The position numbers were made by a program, and so were the translations under genes. From the NCBI GenBank assembly GCA_022510625.1, contig JAFLTD010000008.1:1-55142 (forward strand): a DNA stretch of 55,142 bases. Direction: 5' to 3'. The DNA comes from Lachnospiraceae bacterium (GTDB lineage: Bacteria; Bacillota; Clostridia; Lachnospirales; Lachnospiraceae). Below are positions 1 through 8,140 of the stretch, in pieces. A model generated the notes under the pieces. That model saw only the letters and a program-made list of their open reading frames with translations. It did not search any database and had not been told where the DNA came from. Each line of letters opens with the position of its first letter. Position 1 is the stretch's first letter.

Positions 1-54
1 GTAAGGCCCCGGTCTGCAACACCGTTATCGCCGGTTCAAATCCGGCAGTCACCT
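1..54 (+). tRNA. tRNA-Cys (GCA), 5' end outside window
   Basis: The anticodon loop CTGCAAC carries GCA at 16-18 and is closed by a CGGT/ACCG stem. A perfect T arm follows: GCCGG, loop TTCAAAT, CCGGC (30-46). The 3' acceptor strand AGTCACC and a U discriminator at 54 are typical of tRNA-Cys. CCA is not encoded. The acceptor 5' strand and most of the D arm lie left of the window. Confidence 0.9.
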
Positions 55-60
55 TCCTGA

Positions 61-107
61 AGAGGATATTTTAAAAATCATTAATCGATTTTTGAGATAT
101 CCTTTTT
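61..107 (+). terminator. Probable intrinsic terminator after tRNA-Cys
   Basis: An outer stem AGGATAT/ATATCCT (63-69 with 97-103) encloses a second stem AAAAATC/GATTTTT (73-79 with 87-93). A short T-run (103-107) follows. It sits a few bases after the tRNA, as expected for its terminator. Confidence 0.55.
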
Positions 108-248
108 ACTTTTGGATTTATTGCGCTGATAATTTTGTTTGTATTAGCAGCACTTATCGGATATGCGGGACATGAGAATTACAGTGATCTTGTGATCTGG
201 TCTATATGGTGCTTGATCAATGCGGTGCCGGCAATAGTTCACTGGTAA
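96..248 (+). pseudogene. Short open frame without start, possible membrane-protein remnant
   Basis: This frame is open from a TGA at 93-95 to TAA at 246-248 and encodes about 50 residues with a strongly hydrophobic stretch (ALIILFVLAALIG) and a Trp-rich end (VIWSIWCLINAVPAIVHW). It has no ATG or GTG start and no ribosome binding site in position, and its beginning overlaps the tRNA terminator. It looks like the 3' end of a decayed small membrane protein. It could also be chance, since 50 open codons are not rare. Confidence 0.25.
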
Positions 249-272
249 AAAATAGGTAATATACAGAAGGAT

Positions 273-303
273 AAAAAAACGGAGAGCGAAACCGCTCTCC
301 GTT
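273..303 (-). terminator. Strong intrinsic terminator of the DUF3048 lipoprotein gene
   Basis: A GC-rich perfect stem CGGAGAGCG / CGCTCTCCG (280-288 with 293-301) has a 4-base loop. Read on the minus strand it is followed by seven T (complement of A273-279). It lies 26 bp past the stop codon of the reverse gene. Confidence 0.9.
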
Positions 304-328
304 ATATCATATCTAAGTTCCGCTCTTC

Positions 329-1489
329 TTAATTGCTTGTCGGGCCGATCTTCTCATCATTTACCAGGAATGAATCTCCGTCTTCTACAATACATATCAT
401 TGTCTTACCGGTATTTAACTCAATCTCGTTGCCGGAATCATCAAAGTATCTTGTAGGACCGTAGTCGGAGGTCTTCGTCCAATTAACGTGAATGCCTTTG
501 CCGTTGGTGAAGTACCATCCGTCTCTGGTGGTGTCGTGACACTGGAATGCAAGATAACCTTTCTCATCACGAACTTCAAAATAAGTATTCTGGATCAGGA
601 TGTTCTTAAATGCTAACTGTTTTCCGTTTGCCTTGTCTATATGAGGACCGTCGGACTCGCCGGACAGATGCTGATATCTGTCATACAGGCCCGTTTCCTC
701 ATTATATATGAAGTAGCAGTTTGTCACCGGATAGGTAGGGGACATGTCCACTTTATTGGCAGTAATAGCGTTGCTGTACTGCTCCAGAGTATTGGGCTCG
801 CCCGAGGGGGCAAATCTATAATGCTGTTCTTCGGAATATCCGTCACGGTATTTTAAATCATAACCGAGTTTGTTGATATCGGCAAGAAGACCTTTCGTAT
901 CTACATAAGCATTATCGGTGGAGTTGGTCGTATCGGTAGCACGCCAGAAATTACTGCTGGATAATCCGTCAATATCTTCGGTATCGGGACGATTGATAAC
1001 TTCATCTATGTAGAACGGTCCACCGAAATGAACATAGAAGGCATCCCATTCAAAGGACCAATATATGTAGTAGTCACGACAACTTCTTACATTTCCAAGC
1101 CTGTCAAAATCACTCCAATCCTGAAATAATGCCATCAGTCTTGTAATGCTTCCCTCTACGTTGCACTCGTACAATACATCTGCTTTGGAGATGCCGTATT
1201 GAGCCGCTGTTTTTGTGTTTGGAATCATCACGGTGATCGGTCTTGTATTATTTACTTCTTCAGAAACCCACTCGTTTGTAATACGGCTACGAACCATCCC
1301 CTCTTCCGGAGGAACGTCGTCGTCAACTTTTGTCACATTATCTTCTTCTTCTACATCTTCTGGTCCGCTTATGTCATCAATAACCTGTTCAACAACAGGT
1401 GCTACGACGTCTTCTTTCTTTTTGCCACAGCCAAATAATAGAAGAGTAGAAGATAAAGAAACAAGAAGAAGCACTTGTAACCTTTTCAT
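329..1489 (-). CDS. YerB-like lipoprotein, DUF3048 domain
   Basis: The 386-residue protein begins with a lipoprotein signal peptide: basic MKR, a hydrophobic core and the lipobox LLLFGC, with the lipidated Cys at 21. An acidic, probably disordered linker (about 25-65) precedes a DUF3048 region, recognisable from RPITVMIPNTK, VEGSITRLMALFQD and VRSCRDYYIYWS, and from a C-terminal part where a formatted value is returned (GWYFTNGKGIHVNWTK). Bacillus YerB is the known relative. The family's biochemical role is poorly defined; it is a membrane-anchored extracellular protein. The ATG is preceded by AGAGGATTAG. The gene is monocistronic, with a promoter at 1542-1570 and a strong terminator, and is unlikely to belong to the sugar pathway on the other strand. 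Confidence 0.85.
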   Translation of the reverse strand: MKRLQVLLLVSLSSTLLLFGCGKKKEDVVAPVVEQVIDDISGPEDVEEEDNVTKVDDDVPPEEGMVRSRITNEWVSEEVNNTRPITVMIPNTKTAAQYGISKADVLYECNVEGSITRLMALFQDWSDFDRLGNVRSCRDYYIYWSFEWDAFYVHFGGPFYIDEVINRPDTEDIDGLSSSNFWRATDTTNSTDNAYVDTKGLLADINKLGYDLKYRDGYSEEQHYRFAPSGEPNTLEQYSNAITANKVDMSPTYPVTNCYFIYNEETGLYDRYQHLSGESDGPHIDKANGKQLAFKNILIQNTYFEVRDEKGYLAFQCHDTTRDGWYFTNGKGIHVNWTKTSDYGPTRYFDDSGNEIELNTGKTMICIVEDGDSFLVNDEKIGPTSN

Positions 1490-1541
1490 CTCTAATCCTC
1501 TCTTTCCTTAACCTAAATTATGGGACAACCCAACTAGACCT

Positions 1542-1570
1542 AGTATATCATAAGCAAATCGGAGAGTCAC
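1542..1570 (-). promoter_or_regulatory. SigmaA-type promoter for the DUF3048 lipoprotein gene
   Basis: On the minus strand the sequence reads GTGACT, 17 bp, TATACT. A TG dinucleotide one base before the -10 (TATGATATACT) makes it an extended -10 promoter. It lies about 55 bp upstream of the ATG. Confidence 0.6.
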
Positions 1571-1700
1571 TAGGAAAAAAATGAAAAAATATACAAAATG
1601 TCTTAAGATTATATTAAAAAGTTTGGGAATATATCCAGTCACCTTTGCAAGAAGTTCCGATGCCGTGGAATATGGCTCGAAACATTTCAATTTTATATAT

Positions 1701-1729
1701 TTGCATAATTTTGCCATAGGATGTATGAT
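1701..1729 (+). promoter_or_regulatory. SigmaA-type promoter for rmlD
   Basis: TTGCAT (1701-1706), 17 bp, TATGAT (1724-1729), with the ATG of rmlD 55 bp downstream. The 1490-1784 gap holds this promoter, the divergent one at 1542-1570 and nothing else I can identify. Confidence 0.6.
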
Positions 1730-1784
1730 AATGTTATCGTAAAATATTGGAGAACGGCATGGGTGCAGAGGAAAAGAGGAAGAC

Positions 1785-2642
1785 ATGAAAAAAGTTATAG
1801 TGACGGGTGCCAATGGGCAGCTGGGGCGTGCGATCAATCAGCAATATGCGGACAGCACAGAGTATGAATTGATTAATACCGATGTGGGAGAACTGGATAT
1901 TACCAGTATCGACCGGGTGATGGAGTTTGCTCGGGATATAAAGCCTTGTGCGATTATTAATTGTGCAGCATATACGGCGGTCGAGAAGTGTGAGCAGGAA
2001 GAGGACCTGGCTTTTCGTATTAATGCTGTCGGTGCAAGAAATTTAAGCATCGCCGCAAGTGAGACCGGGGCTAGATTAGTACATGTCTCCACGGATTATG
2101 TTTTTGACGGTAACGGGAGCAGACCTTACAGAGAAACCGATCCTACGGGGCCTCAGGGAGCTTACGGCAGAACCAAACTGGCCGGTGAGAATTTTGTCAA
2201 AGAATTCAGTGACAGACACTATATCGTACGCACCGCTTGGCTGTACGGAGACGGCAAGAATTTTGTCAAGACTATGCTGCGTCTGTCGGAGACCAATGAC
2301 AAGGTCAGGGTGGTGTGTGACCAGGTGGGTTCACCTACCAGTGCCATGGAATTGGCGAAGGCAATCGCTTATCTGCTTCCGACGGAAAATTACGGATTGT
2401 TTCACGGAACATGCGAAGGGAATTGCAGCTGGGCGCAGTTTACCGAAGAAATTTTCAGGTTGGCGGGCAAAGATACGGTGGTCGAGGCAATTACGTCGGA
2501 AGAATACGGAGCTGCGGTAAAACGTCCCGCCTATTCCATTCTGGAAAATTATATGTTCAAAATGACAACGGATTATATGTTTGCGGACTGGCATGATGCC
2601 ATTGCAGAGTATTTGAGTAACTATTCAGAGCCATGCAAATAG
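1785..2642 (+). CDS. rmlD: dTDP-4-dehydrorhamnose reductase (RmlD)
   Basis: This is a 285-residue extended-SDR enzyme of usual family length. It reduces dTDP-4-dehydro-L-rhamnose to dTDP-L-rhamnose in the cytoplasm, the last step of the RmlABCD pathway. The Rossmann motif TGANGQLG is at 7-14, the catalytic STD at 102-104 (VSTDYVFDG) and the YxxxK pair at Y127/K131 (GAYGRTK). The start is supported by AGAGGAAG just upstream. RmlA, RmlB and RmlC are not in this window, so they must lie elsewhere if the pathway is complete. It is the first gene of the forward nucleotide-sugar block and has its own promoter. Confidence 0.93.
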   Translation: MKKVIVTGANGQLGRAINQQYADSTEYELINTDVGELDITSIDRVMEFARDIKPCAIINCAAYTAVEKCEQEEDLAFRINAVGARNLSIAASETGARLVHVSTDYVFDGNGSRPYRETDPTGPQGAYGRTKLAGENFVKEFSDRHYIVRTAWLYGDGKNFVKTMLRLSETNDKVRVVCDQVGSPTSAMELAKAIAYLLPTENYGLFHGTCEGNCSWAQFTEEIFRLAGKDTVVEAITSEEYGAAVKRPAYSILENYMFKMTTDYMFADWHDAIAEYLSNYSEPCK

Positions 2643-2738
2643 AAAAAAGTTTGCTTGCAAAGATTTTTTTCTATTTATATGGCGAAGTAACCACATGAGT
2701 AAAAGGAAAGCTGCTAAGCAGCGATTTTGCGAAAGGGG

Positions 2739-2766
2739 TTCTGAGTAGTTACGAAAAGTATATAAT
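2739..2766 (+). promoter_or_regulatory. Weak candidate promoter for gmd
   Basis: A consensus TATAAT lies at 2761-2766, 33 bp before the gmd ATG. The best -35 is poor (TTCTGA at 2739-2744, 16 bp spacing). The upstream intergenic DNA also holds a small GCTGC-TAA-GCAGC hairpin (2711-2723). Confidence 0.4.
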
Positions 2767-2798
2767 TTAAGACGACTAAGAAAGGAAATTATTACGAT

Positions 2799-3875
2799 AT
2801 GCAAAAAATAGCGTTGATTACAGGTGTTACAGGTCAGGACGGCTCTTATCTGGCCGAGTTCTTATTGGAAAAGGGCTACGAGGTACATGGTCTGATCCGC
2901 CGCCACAGTATCTCCAATACGGCGAGAATAGATCATCTGATTAACTCTGATTACCATAAGGTGAAATTTTTTCTGCATTATGCGGATACCACCGATTCCA
3001 GTAATCTTATGAGGCTGATTGCGGAGATACGTCCCACGGAGGTGTATAATCTGGCAGCGCAGTCCCATGTCGGTGTATCTTTTGAGGTGCCGGAGTACAC
3101 GGCGGAGGCTACAGGTGTGAGTACATTAAAACTGCTTGAGGCAATCCGCGTAAACGGCGGTACATGCAGATTTTACCAGGCATCTACCTCTGAACTGTTT
3201 GGCGGTATTCCGGAGACGGCGCCCCAGAGCGAGAAGACGCCCTTTTATCCGAAGAGTCCCTATGGTGTGGCTAAGCTATACTCATACTGGATTACGGTAA
3301 ACTACAGAGAGTCTTACAATATGTTTGCGTGCAACGGTATTTTGTTCAATCATGAATCACCGAGGCGAGGCGAGAATTTTGTGACGAGAAAGATTACGCT
3401 TGCAATTGCCAACATGATAGCCGGCAATCAGGACAAGTTATCCTTGGGCAATATGAATGCAAAGCGTGACTGGGGATTTGCCGGAGACTATGTGCAGGGC
3501 ATGTGGATGATGCTGCAGCAGGATGTCCCGGGAGATTATGTGCTTGCAACCAATGAGACACACACGGTCAGAGAGTTCGTAGAGGCAGCGTTCGGGGAAC
3601 TGGGAATAGCGATTCGCTGGGAGGGATCCGGCGTCAATGAGAAAGGTTACGATGCAGCAAGCGGCAGACTGTTAGTCGATGTCAACCCGGAGTTCTATCG
3701 TCCCGCGGAGGTTGAGTTCCTCTGGGGTAACTGTGAGAAGGCTGAGAGAGAACTCGGCTGGCAGAGAGAGGTAGACTTTAAGGGGCTGGTTGCCATGATG
3801 ATGGATTCCGATTTGCGGGAAATCGCGGGCATGAGCTGTGAAGAGTATAGAAAGAGCAATCAAAAGAAGAAATAA
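2799..3875 (+). CDS. gmd: GDP-mannose 4,6-dehydratase (Gmd)
   Basis: The 358-residue extended-SDR enzyme converts GDP-D-mannose to GDP-4-dehydro-6-deoxy-D-mannose, the first step to GDP-L-fucose. The NADP-binding motif [10 protein letters not shown] is at 8-17. The active-site block QASTSELFG (127-135) carries the Thr and Glu of the family, and YxxxK is at Y155/K159 ([12 protein letters not shown]). The family-specific stretch [16 protein letters not shown] is intact. Length and sequence are typical. The next enzyme, Fcl, lies 1.8 kb downstream across one membrane-protein gene. AAGGAAAT precedes the ATG. Confidence 0.95.
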   Translation: MQKIALITGVTGQDGSYLAEFLLEKGYEVHGLIRRHSISNTARIDHLINSDYHKVKFFLHYADTTDSSNLMRLIAEIRPTEVYNLAAQSHVGVSFEVPEYTAEATGVSTLKLLEAIRVNGGTCRFYQASTSELFGGIPETAPQSEKTPFYPKSPYGVAKLYSYWITVNYRESYNMFACNGILFNHESPRRGENFVTRKITLAIANMIAGNQDKLSLGNMNAKRDWGFAGDYVQGMWMMLQQDVPGDYVLATNETHTVREFVEAAFGELGIAIRWEGSGVNEKGYDAASGRLLVDVNPEFYRPAEVEFLWGNCEKAERELGWQREVDFKGLVAMMMDSDLREIAGMSCEEYRKSNQKKK

Positions 3876-3901
3876 ATCTTTACGGAAAGGCATGGATATC
3901 T

Positions 3902-5584
3902 ATGCTGTCAGTGATAGTCATATGGATTTACATGTTTCTCACCACTTTTCTGATCGGATATGGAATCCTAAGTGTAATGACTCGGTACATACCGTACCGG
4001 ATTAAACATGTTGATTCCTATCTGATGTGCGGTGTCGCAGGGGCCACGGTGTATGCACAGTTTTTCAGTTTGTTTGGACGTGTCGGATTGGCGGCCAATT
4101 TGATATTGTGCATTGCCGGATTGGTGGTCGCGTGGTACGGCAGACATCAGCTTGTCGGCATGCTGTGGAAGGTGTGGGGTAATATACGGGAAAATCGATT
4201 AGGAGAAAGAGGGAAGATGTTTATCATGCTGTTCCTCTTTTTACTATTTGCGTACGGCACTTCCAGAGGCATCATTCACTATGATACCGGACTGTATCAT
4301 GCTCAGAGTATTCGTTGGATTGAAGAATACGGCGTGCTGAAAGGGCTGGGCAACCTACACTGCAGGCTTGCGTACAACAGTTCATCCTTCGCACTGTCCG
4401 CGTTGTACAGTATGGCTTTTCTGGGCGGACAGTCCTATCATTGTGCGGCAGGCTGGCTTGCTCTGGTGCTGGCTGTGGCCTGCACGGAAATGACAGGTTC
4501 ACTCCGAAGCAGGAAACTGCGCGTCAGCGATTTTGCGAGGGTGATGTGCATCTACTATCTGGTAAATATTTATGATGAGATGATTTCACCGGCATCGGAT
4601 TATTTCATGGTGTTGACGGCTTTTTACATTGTGATACGCTGGCTGGATTTATTGGAGGAGGAGACCAAAGAGATACTGCCCTATGCTATGCTGTGTGTTC
4701 TTGGCGTATTTCTGATGACGGTAAAGCTTTCGGCGGCGCTCATTCTGCTGCTGGTGGTTGATCCGGCCTATAAGTTGATCCGGGAAAAGCGGGGAAGGGA
4801 AATCGTGACATATCTCCTTCTGGGGATCGTGACAGCATTGCCGTATTTTATCAGGAATGTACTCTTGTCGGGATGGCTGATCTATCCTTTTACGCGGATT
4901 GATCTGTTTAATACGGCATGGAAAATACCGAAGGGCACGGCGGATTATGATGCGCGGGAGATTCAGGTTTGGGGCAGGGGTTACACGGACGTGAACCGAT
5001 ATCATATCTCCGTGAAAGAATGGCTGCCGGACTGGTTTCGTGCGCTTGCGGGCAGTGAAAAACTGCTGGTAGCTTTGGCAGCGGTGTCGGTGTGTGTGCT
5101 GCTTGTATATGGTGTTGGGATGGCGTGCGGATTGTGGCAGAGGCGTTTAGAGCTTTTGCTGGTTCAGATAACCGTGGCAGGTTCTTTTCTCTTCTGGCTG
5201 TGTACTTCTCCGCTGATTCGTTACGGATGTGTTTATGTGTATCTGACATCCGCAGTCGTATTAGGCAGTGTGTATGATATGATTGTCTCACGCGGAAGGA
5301 ATGCAATCAGACTTTGTGGTGCAGCGGCTGTTTTTCTTTTGATTCTGTACAAGGGAGTGGCACTGGGCAGAGAGATTGTCTCTTCCTATGTGAGCGACTA
5401 TTGGATTACACAGAAAGACTATGAAAATTATGAGACTTTATCCTATGAAATAGAAGGAGTTACCTTCTATTATCCGGCAAAGGGAGATCAAGTGGGGTAT
5501 GACAGTTTTCCGTCTGCACCGTCGAAAGTGGAGATAGAATTTGTGGGACAGGCAATGGATGACGGATTCAGAGCCGTAAACTGA
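3902..5584 (+). CDS. Large polytopic membrane protein, LIC_10190-like, possible glycosyltransferase or polymerase
   Basis: A 560-residue protein with about a dozen hydrophobic segments from the N-terminus to near residue 490, and a short soluble tail. After the fourth segment it has HYDTGLYHAQSIRWIEEYG followed by LGNLHCRLAYNSSSF. I associate this pattern with the LIC_10190 family of uncharacterised polysaccharide-locus membrane proteins, which have a GT-C-like arrangement with acidic residues in the first extracytoplasmic loop. It lies between gmd and fcl, so a role in assembling a fucose-containing glycan is likely but unproven. The ATG at 3902 has GGAAAGG 11-12 bases upstream. An ATG ten bases earlier is out of frame and soon closed. 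Confidence 0.75.
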   Translation: MLSVIVIWIYMFLTTFLIGYGILSVMTRYIPYRIKHVDSYLMCGVAGATVYAQFFSLFGRVGLAANLILCIAGLVVAWYGRHQLVGMLWKVWGNIRENRLGERGKMFIMLFLFLLFAYGTSRGIIHYDTGLYHAQSIRWIEEYGVLKGLGNLHCRLAYNSSSFALSALYSMAFLGGQSYHCAAGWLALVLAVACTEMTGSLRSRKLRVSDFARVMCIYYLVNIYDEMISPASDYFMVLTAFYIVIRWLDLLEEETKEILPYAMLCVLGVFLMTVKLSAALILLLVVDPAYKLIREKRGREIVTYLLLGIVTALPYFIRNVLLSGWLIYPFTRIDLFNTAWKIPKGTADYDAREIQVWGRGYTDVNRYHISVKEWLPDWFRALAGSEKLLVALAAVSVCVLLVYGVGMACGLWQRRLELLLVQITVAGSFLFWLCTSPLIRYGCVYVYLTSAVVLGSVYDMIVSRGRNAIRLCGAAAVFLLILYKGVALGREIVSSYVSDYWITQKDYENYETLSYEIEGVTFYYPAKGDQVGYDSFPSAPSKVEIEFVGQAMDDGFRAVN

Positions 5585-5647
5585 GATAGAGAATAAAAAA
5601 ATAAAGAGGCAGGACGCTTCGGATACGGAGAGAAAGGGAGTAGGACA

Positions 5648-6589
5648 ATGAATAAGACAGACAAAATTTATGTGGCCGGACACAGAGGTTTGGTGGGCAG
5701 CGCCATCGTGAGAAATCTGGAGGCAAAGGGATATACCAATGTCATCGGAAGGACACATAAGGAGTTGGATCTGACAGATCAGCGGGCGGTCAGGGATTTC
5801 TTTGAAACAGAGAAGCCGGATGTGGTAGTGCTGGCGGCGGCTAAAGTGGGCGGTATCAATGCAAACAATACGGTTCCTGCAGAATTTGCCTATGAGAATA
5901 TGCAGATGCAGTGCAATGTGATCAAATGCTGCCATGACTATCAGGTTAAAAAGATGCTGTTTCTGGGAAGTACCTGTATTTATCCGAGGATGGCGCCGCA
6001 ACCGATACCGGAGGATGCGCTTTTGACCGGACCCCTTGAGGAGACGAATGAGGCATATGCGATTGCCAAGATTGCCGGACTTGAGATGTGTAAATTCTTT
6101 AAAAGGCAGTACGGTGATGACTTTATCAGCTGTATGCCCACCAATCTCTATGGGCCTCGGGACAACTATGATCTGCAGGGTTCCCATGTTATGCCGGCGA
6201 TGATCCGCAAATTTCATGAGGCTAAAGTAAGCGGCAGTCCGAGCGTGGAGTTGTGGGGAAGCGGCACACCTTTGCGTGAGTTCCTCTATGTGGATGATAT
6301 GGCAGATGCCTGCGTTTTTTTGCTGGAGAATTACAGCGGAGAACAGCATGTAAATATTGGTACGGGCAAGGAGGTTACCATCAGAGAACTTGCCGAGACC
6401 GTACAGGAAGTGGTAGGTTATCAGGGCGATATCGTCTGGAACAAGGACATGCCGGACGGTACTCCGCGCAAGTTGACCGATGTGACAAAACTCCATAATT
6501 TGGGCTGGCATCACAAAGTGGAACTGGCAGAGGGTGTACGGCTGGCATACGAGTGGTTTAAGGAAAACATCGACACTGCGCGAATGTAG
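5648..6589 (+). CDS. fcl: GDP-L-fucose synthase (Fcl/WcaG)
   Basis: This 313-residue SDR epimerase-reductase converts GDP-4-dehydro-6-deoxy-D-mannose to GDP-L-fucose with NADPH. The GHRGLVGSA nucleotide-binding motif is at 11-19. The typical [11 protein letters not shown] block follows, then GSTCIYP with catalytic Ser108 and Cys110, and YAIAK (Y137/K141). The later segment [14 protein letters not shown] is also diagnostic. Length matches the family. With gmd it completes the two-step pathway from GDP-mannose, so fucose is very likely part of the surface glycan. A GGGAG element lies just before the ATG. Confidence 0.95.
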   Translation: MNKTDKIYVAGHRGLVGSAIVRNLEAKGYTNVIGRTHKELDLTDQRAVRDFFETEKPDVVVLAAAKVGGINANNTVPAEFAYENMQMQCNVIKCCHDYQVKKMLFLGSTCIYPRMAPQPIPEDALLTGPLEETNEAYAIAKIAGLEMCKFFKRQYGDDFISCMPTNLYGPRDNYDLQGSHVMPAMIRKFHEAKVSGSPSVELWGSGTPLREFLYVDDMADACVFLLENYSGEQHVNIGTGKEVTIRELAETVQEVVGYQGDIVWNKDMPDGTPRKLTDVTKLHNLGWHHKVELAEGVRLAYEWFKENIDTARM

Positions 6590-6604
6590 GCGATAACTTA
6601 CAAT

Positions 6605-6636
6605 TTACATAATGCTTTTTCTTTGATATTATGTAA
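6605..6636. promoter_or_regulatory. Perfect 9-bp inverted repeat overlapping the Spo0A-like gene promoter
   Basis: TTACATAAT (6605-6613) and ATTATGTAA (6628-6636) are exact reverse complements separated by 14 bp. The right arm covers the end of the -35 element at 6623-6628. It could be an operator for a dimeric regulator or the 3' hairpin of the fcl transcript; there is no T-run after it, so a terminator is less likely. Confidence 0.45.
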
Positions 6637-6650
6637 GTGTGCAATATAAC
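6623..6650 (+). promoter_or_regulatory. Promoter of the Spo0A-C-like gene
   Basis: TTGATA (6623-6628), 16 bp, TATAAC (6645-6650). Further TATAAT copies at 6657-6662 and 6662-6667 lack a good -35. The ATG at 6690 is 40 bp downstream of the first -10. Confidence 0.5.
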
Positions 6651-6689
6651 TACAAATATAATATAATGCGCAAAAGGAGTAAAAAGGGA

Positions 6690-7070
6690 ATGATACAAGA
6701 GAATATGATGTCCAGGCAGGAACTGGAACAGGCCATCTCCGGTTTCATGTTAGAATTGGGCATACCTGCGCATTTACGGGGTTATCAGTACCTAAGAAGT
6801 GCGGTCGAGATGTGCACAGAAGACATGGAATTGGTAGGCAGCGTCACCAAGTTGCTATATCCGGATCTGGCAAAGCTGTACAAGACGACGGATCAGAAGA
6901 TTGAGCGGGCGATCAGGAATGCAATCGAAGTGTCTTGGGAGAGGGGCAACAGTGCTCTGTTTGAGCAGCTCTTCGGTTACTGCAATTCGAATGAGTACAG
7001 CAGACCTACGAACAGTGAGTATATTGCAACGGTGGCAGACTATATACGTCTGAAATACGGATTGGTATAG
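6690..7070 (+). CDS. Stand-alone Spo0A C-terminal DNA-binding domain protein
   Basis: The 126-residue protein is almost entirely the Spo0A effector domain. It shows the core features LGIPAHLRGYQYLRSAV, SVTKLLYPDLAKLYKTT, the recognition-helix region IERAIRNAIEVSWERGN and PTNSEYIATVAD. The phosphoreceiver domain that precedes this part in Spo0A is absent; residues 1-15 are only a short lead. The protein is therefore predicted to bind 0A-box-like DNA without phosphorylation control. The frame extends upstream to a GTG at 6639, but ATG 6690 is preceded by AAAGGAG at 10 bases and is preferred. The gene is single, with its own promoter and a strong terminator, just upstream of the assembly operon it may regulate (inference). 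Confidence 0.88.
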   Translation: MIQENMMSRQELEQAISGFMLELGIPAHLRGYQYLRSAVEMCTEDMELVGSVTKLLYPDLAKLYKTTDQKIERAIRNAIEVSWERGNSALFEQLFGYCNSNEYSRPTNSEYIATVADYIRLKYGLV

Positions 7071-7082
7071 TGGCCGGGAAAG

Positions 7083-7109
7083 GGAAGAGATACGTCTCTT
7101 CCTTTTTTT
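7083..7109 (+). terminator. Strong intrinsic terminator after the Spo0A-C-like gene
   Basis: Perfect stem GGAAGAGA / TCTCTTCC (7083-7090 with 7095-7102), loop TACG, followed at once by seven T (7103-7109). Confidence 0.93.
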
Positions 7110-7165
7110 GCTTATATATGCTAAAATGGTAAGCGCAAAAGAAAAACAAGCGACGTGAGTATCTA

Positions 7166-7174
7166 TGGTATAAT
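7166..7174 (+). promoter_or_regulatory. Extended -10 promoter of the assembly operon
   Basis: TGGTATAAT combines a TGN extension with a consensus -10. No convincing -35 lies 17 bp upstream, which extended -10 promoters tolerate. It is the only good promoter between the terminator at 7109 and the next gene. Confidence 0.55.
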
Positions 7175-7210
7175 ATTTGATATATATCAACGAAAGGCAT
7201 GGTCATCGGC

Positions 7211-8140
7211 ATGAAATTGCTTAGTGTTATTGTACCTTGTTATAATGAAGAAGAGAACATCAGAGATTTTTATGATGAGCTGTTTAAAAATAACTCTTTT
7301 TTTAAAGAAAAAGGATTAGAAGTAGAAATACTTTATATAGATGACGGTTCTGTGGACAAGACGATAGAGGAAATCAGGAAGCTGCATGAGCAGGATGAGA
7401 GAGTACACTTGTTGTCTTTTTCCAGGAATTTTGGCAAGGAATCCGCCATATACGCCGGATTGCAGAAAGCAAAGGGCGATCTGCTTGTGCTGATGGACGC
7501 AGACTTGCAGGATCCGCCGTCGCTGCTCCCCGAGATGTATGGATATATCGAGCAGGGATATGACTCCGTGGCAACCCGTCGTGTCAGCAGAAAAGGTGAA
7601 CCGCCTATCCGGTCATTCTTTGCGAGGTTATTCTATCGTATCATGAATAAGATATCCAGGACAGAAATCGTGGACGGTGCCAGAGATTACAGGCTTATGA
7701 CAAGACAGGTGGCGGAGGCGATTCTTTCAATGTCCGAATATAACCGCTTTACCAAGGGAATATTCGGCTGGGTCGGTTACGAGACAAAATGGTTGGAGTA
7801 TGAGAATGTAGAACGCAAGAAAGGCGAGACAAAGTGGTCCTTCTGGAAGCTGTTTGTCTATTCGCTGGAGGGTATTACCGCGTTCTCCACGATGCCTCTT
7901 ACCATATCTGCTGTGATGGGCGCTTTTTTCTGTATGCTCGCTTTTATATTGATCATAGTGATAATTGTGAAGACATTGATTTTCGGGGATCCGACTTCGG
8001 GGTGGCCGTCGATGGTATGTATCATTCTGCTTGTCAGCGGAGTGCAGTTGTTTTGTCTCGGTATAGTGGGTCAATACTTATCTAAGACATATATGGAAGT
8101 GAAGAGAAGACCCATTTATATTGTGAAAGAGGATTTCTAA
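7211..8140 (+). CDS. GtrB-like GT2 glycosyltransferase with C-terminal membrane anchor
   Basis: This 309-residue protein has an N-terminal GT-A domain: VIVPCYNEEENI, IDDGSVDKT and the metal-binding DADLQDP at 96-102. The family motif FSRNFGKESAIYAGL is present. Two transmembrane helices at about 230-290 follow, the layout of GtrB/DPM1-like enzymes that move a sugar from a nucleotide to polyprenyl phosphate at the cytoplasmic face. Such lipid-linked sugars feed GT-C decorating enzymes, of which this window has several. GtrA, the usual flipping partner, is 42 kb away at 50394. An ATG at 7199 is in frame, but GAAAGG would sit only one base from it, so 7211 is preferred. Confidence 0.87.
   Translation: MKLLSVIVPCYNEEENIRDFYDELFKNNSFFKEKGLEVEILYIDDGSVDKTIEEIRKLHEQDERVHLLSFSRNFGKESAIYAGLQKAKGDLLVLMDADLQDPPSLLPEMYGYIEQGYDSVATRRVSRKGEPPIRSFFARLFYRIMNKISRTEIVDGARDYRLMTRQVAEAILSMSEYNRFTKGIFGWVGYETKWLEYENVERKKGETKWSFWKLFVYSLEGITAFSTMPLTISAVMGAFFCMLAFILIIVIIVKTLIFGDPTSGWPSMVCIILLVSGVQLFCLGIVGQYLSKTYMEVKRRPIYIVKEDF

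Noticed and set aside
5438..6514. Open frame of 358 codons on the minus strand
   Set aside because: It is antisense to fcl, a clear gene, and shows no family features.
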